This document shows, one piece after another, positions 62,640-64,000 of a stretch of 64,000 nt of DNA. Where the stretch lies: positions 558,001 through 622,000 of the forward strand of contig JAHLKT010000003.1 of assembly GCA_020444545.1 (NCBI GenBank), in the 5' to 3' direction. The notes under the pieces are model-generated. The model worked only from the letters and a program-made list of their open reading frames with translations, did not search any database and had not been told where the DNA came from. The stretch comes from Desulfarculaceae bacterium (GTDB lineage Bacteria > Desulfobacterota > Desulfarculia > Desulfarculales > Desulfarculaceae). The first letter of the stretch is position 1; every line of letters starts with the position of its first letter. Both the position numbers and the translations under genes were made by a program.

Positions 62640-63344
62640 ATGCTCGACTACAGCGTCTTCATACCGGTCTACAACGAAGAGGCCATCCTGGAAGGCAACA
62701 CCCGCCGCCTGGTGGATTACCTTCGCGGGCTGGGCCACCCCTTCGAGCTGATCATCGGCTCCAACGGCAGCGACGACAACACCGTGGCCATCGGCGAGGC
62801 CCTGGCCGGGGAGCTGCCCGAACTGGTGTTCTTCCACCTTTCCGCCAAAGGCCCGGGCTTCGCCTTTGCCCAGGCCATCCGGCTCTTCAAGGGCCGGGCC
62901 CTGATCACCATGGACATGGATTTGGCCGTGGACCTGGAATTCATGCCCCAGGCCCTGGAGCTTTTGGCCGAGAATCAGGTGGTGGTGGGCTCCAAGCGCC
63001 AGGGCCGCCAAGAGCGCAGCCTGACCCGCATCCTGGGCAGCGGCCTGTTCATCAGCGCGGCGCGGGTGCTTCTGGACCTTCCCTTTCAGGACTACTCCCT
63101 GGGGGCCAAGGGCTTCGCCCGGCCGGTATTGGAGCGCTTCGCCGGGGCGGTGGACGGCCACACCTCCTATATCACCAACCTCATGTTCTGCGCCCGGCGG
63201 GCCGGGCTGCCCATGGTGGAGCTGGCCGTGAGCTGCTCGGACAACCGGGCCAGCCGCTTCAACCTGGGCCACGAGGCGGCCTATCGCCTGGCCTGGGCCC
63301 TGCGTCTCTTCTGGCGCGGCCGCATCCTGGGCCGCTACCCCTAG
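62640..63344 (+). CDS. Family 2 glycosyltransferase (DPM1-like)
   Basis: The 234-residue protein has YSVFIPVYNEEAILEGNTRR, LIIGSNGSDDNTVAIGEALA, a DxD-type metal site in TMDMDLAVDLEFM, and GSKRQGRQERSLTRILGSGL, typical of polyprenyl-phosphate glycosyltransferases. No membrane anchor is seen. The ATG at 62640 with AGGGGG upstream is preferred over a TTG that overlaps the uvrA stop. Confidence 0.88.
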   Translation: MLDYSVFIPVYNEEAILEGNTRRLVDYLRGLGHPFELIIGSNGSDDNTVAIGEALAGELPELVFFHLSAKGPGFAFAQAIRLFKGRALITMDMDLAVDLEFMPQALELLAENQVVVGSKRQGRQERSLTRILGSGLFISAARVLLDLPFQDYSLGAKGFARPVLERFAGAVDGHTSYITNLMFCARRAGLPMVELAVSCSDNRASRFNLGHEAAYRLAWALRLFWRGRILGRYP

Positions 63345-63404
63345 TAGCTTTTCCTAAAAAACCGGCCGCCTGGTAAGATCAAGGGGCAAGGAGGCTGCCC
63401 CGAG

Positions 63405-63497
63405 ATGAAACAGGCCTGGTCCAAATATTGGTGGGTGCTGGTGGTGGCGGCGGTGCTGGCCGGCTGGTACAGCGGGGTGCTGCCCCTGCCGGTTTGA
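63405..63497 (+). CDS. 30-residue single-span membrane mini-protein
   Basis: An ATG at 63405 with a strong AAGGAGG (63388-63394) opens a 30-codon frame, MKQAWSKYWWVLVVAAVLAG then WYSGVLPLPV, ending TGA. It has a basic start and one hydrophobic span. The ribosome site and composition support translation, although no family is known. It follows the glycosyltransferase gene by 60 bases. Confidence 0.6.
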   Translation: MKQAWSKYWWVLVVAAVLAGWYSGVLPLPV

Positions 63498-63540
63498 GTA
63501 TCCTCGGTGTGCGGGCTCCCCGGCGGGGCGCCTCAATAAC

Positions 63541-63840
63541 CTACTCGAAGCTCTGGGAGGATCTGAATTCCTCTCCAATGGCCGGGGCCTGCTTGGGGTC
63601 CTGGGCCCGCTCCAGGGCCTTTTTCTTGGCCTGGTTGGCCTTTAGCTTGCGCAGATGCTCCTTGAGGCGGATCACCTCGGGGTGGTCGCCGCGGTAAATG
63701 ATGCTCAGGCCGTCCAGCTGCTTCTGGATGTCCTCCACGCTGTTGGGCTCGTTGGGCCCCGCGGCCAGGGCCGGGGCGGCCGCGGCCAGCAGGCCCAGGG
63801 CCATCAGACAGGCCAGAATATAGACGCGCGGGCCGGGCAA
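63541..63840 (-). CDS. Small exported protein, unknown function
   Basis: The 99-residue product starts at a TTG (63838-63840) with GGAGG five bases upstream; a longer TTG frame has no site. A signal peptide (VYILACLMALGLLAAAAPAL) ends near ALA-A. The mature part has GLSIIYRGDHPEVIRLKEHL and a Lys/Ala helix (KLKANQAKKKALERAQDPK), recalling fragments of chain-length determinant proteins, but it is too short for one. The last 160 bases of the window (63841-64000) hold no feature I can support. Confidence 0.7.
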   Translation of the reverse strand: MPGPRVYILACLMALGLLAAAAPALAAGPNEPNSVEDIQKQLDGLSIIYRGDHPEVIRLKEHLRKLKANQAKKKALERAQDPKQAPAIGEEFRSSQSFE

Positions 63841-64000
63841 GGCCGCCTCCGTTGGGGGGTTAACGCGCGGCAAACCGGCAACGCCGCGCCCTGGGTTTCA
63901 AACTAGCACGCCATGGCCCCCCGGGCCAGCCCGAGCTTTTAGCCGGGATTTCCCTTGTGGGCCCGCCGCCCATCTGTCAAGATTCAGCCTCATGGACCTA

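Overview
The window is GC-rich, densely coded DNA from what looks like an anaerobic member of the Desulfobacterota (old Deltaproteobacteria), possibly near Desulfarculales. That placement is an inference from gene content (two acetyl-CoA hydrolase/transferase family CoA-transferases, phenylacetate-CoA ligase, a PEP-CTERM protein, tandem MTA/SAH deaminases, a 30-residue AURKAIP1/COX24-type protein). No rRNA or tRNA is present to settle it. About 68 protein genes are supported, including two of 30 codons each and one cut by the left edge.

Layout. 1-2.5 kb: a lipoprotein fragment, a DUF1566 protein and an exported Ntn-type amide hydrolase. 3-7 kb (minus): a DEDDy exonuclease, ruvB, a low-GC orphan, and an ArsA-type ATPase coupled to a small Cys-rich protein. 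7-10.5 kb: a small secreted protein, an HD-GYP protein and an MscS channel. 11-17.7 kb: two MTA/SAH deaminase paralogues, a DUF1330 gene, a methyltransferase, a PEP-CTERM protein and purine nucleoside phosphorylase. 17.9-24 kb: lytic transglycosylase, a mini ribosomal-type protein, holC, then a plus-strand run from a perfectly spaced sigma-70 promoter (J-domain protein, TPM protein, nucleotidyltransferase-like, LemA, MgtC, ABM monooxygenase). 24.6-33.4 kb: a DUF434/PP-loop pair, GNAT, a secreted protein, a histidine phosphatase, DUF1573 and the def-fmt-rsmB-rpe-vanZ operon. 33.5-46.8 kb: a diguanylate cyclase, an orphan PAS kinase, a hydrolase, glutamate decarboxylase, a CoA-transferase, paaK, a GH13_18 sugar phosphorylase and a TPR protein. 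47-51 kb: a low-GC DUF5677-like gene, a CoA-transferase/GNAT fusion and a membrane protein. 51.3-57.6 kb: six minus-strand genes resembling a phage tail tip or fibre module with no other phage genes. 57.7-63.9 kb: glutaredoxin-like, pdxA, a low-GC HEPN-like gene, uvrA, a glycosyltransferase and small exported or membrane proteins.

The most striking non-coding feature is a family of compound repeats filling at least eight intergenic gaps. Two sub-families carry two tandem hairpins whose arms differ between copies but keep base pairing (compensatory changes), with conserved flanks. Other structure includes a 256-bp MITE-like element with 24-bp terminal inverted repeats, two candidate terminator-ended minus-strand RNAs or leaders (about 15.4-15.6 kb and 37.05-37.2 kb), and a 28-bp second copy of the uvrA start next to a low-GC gene, which looks like a recombination scar.
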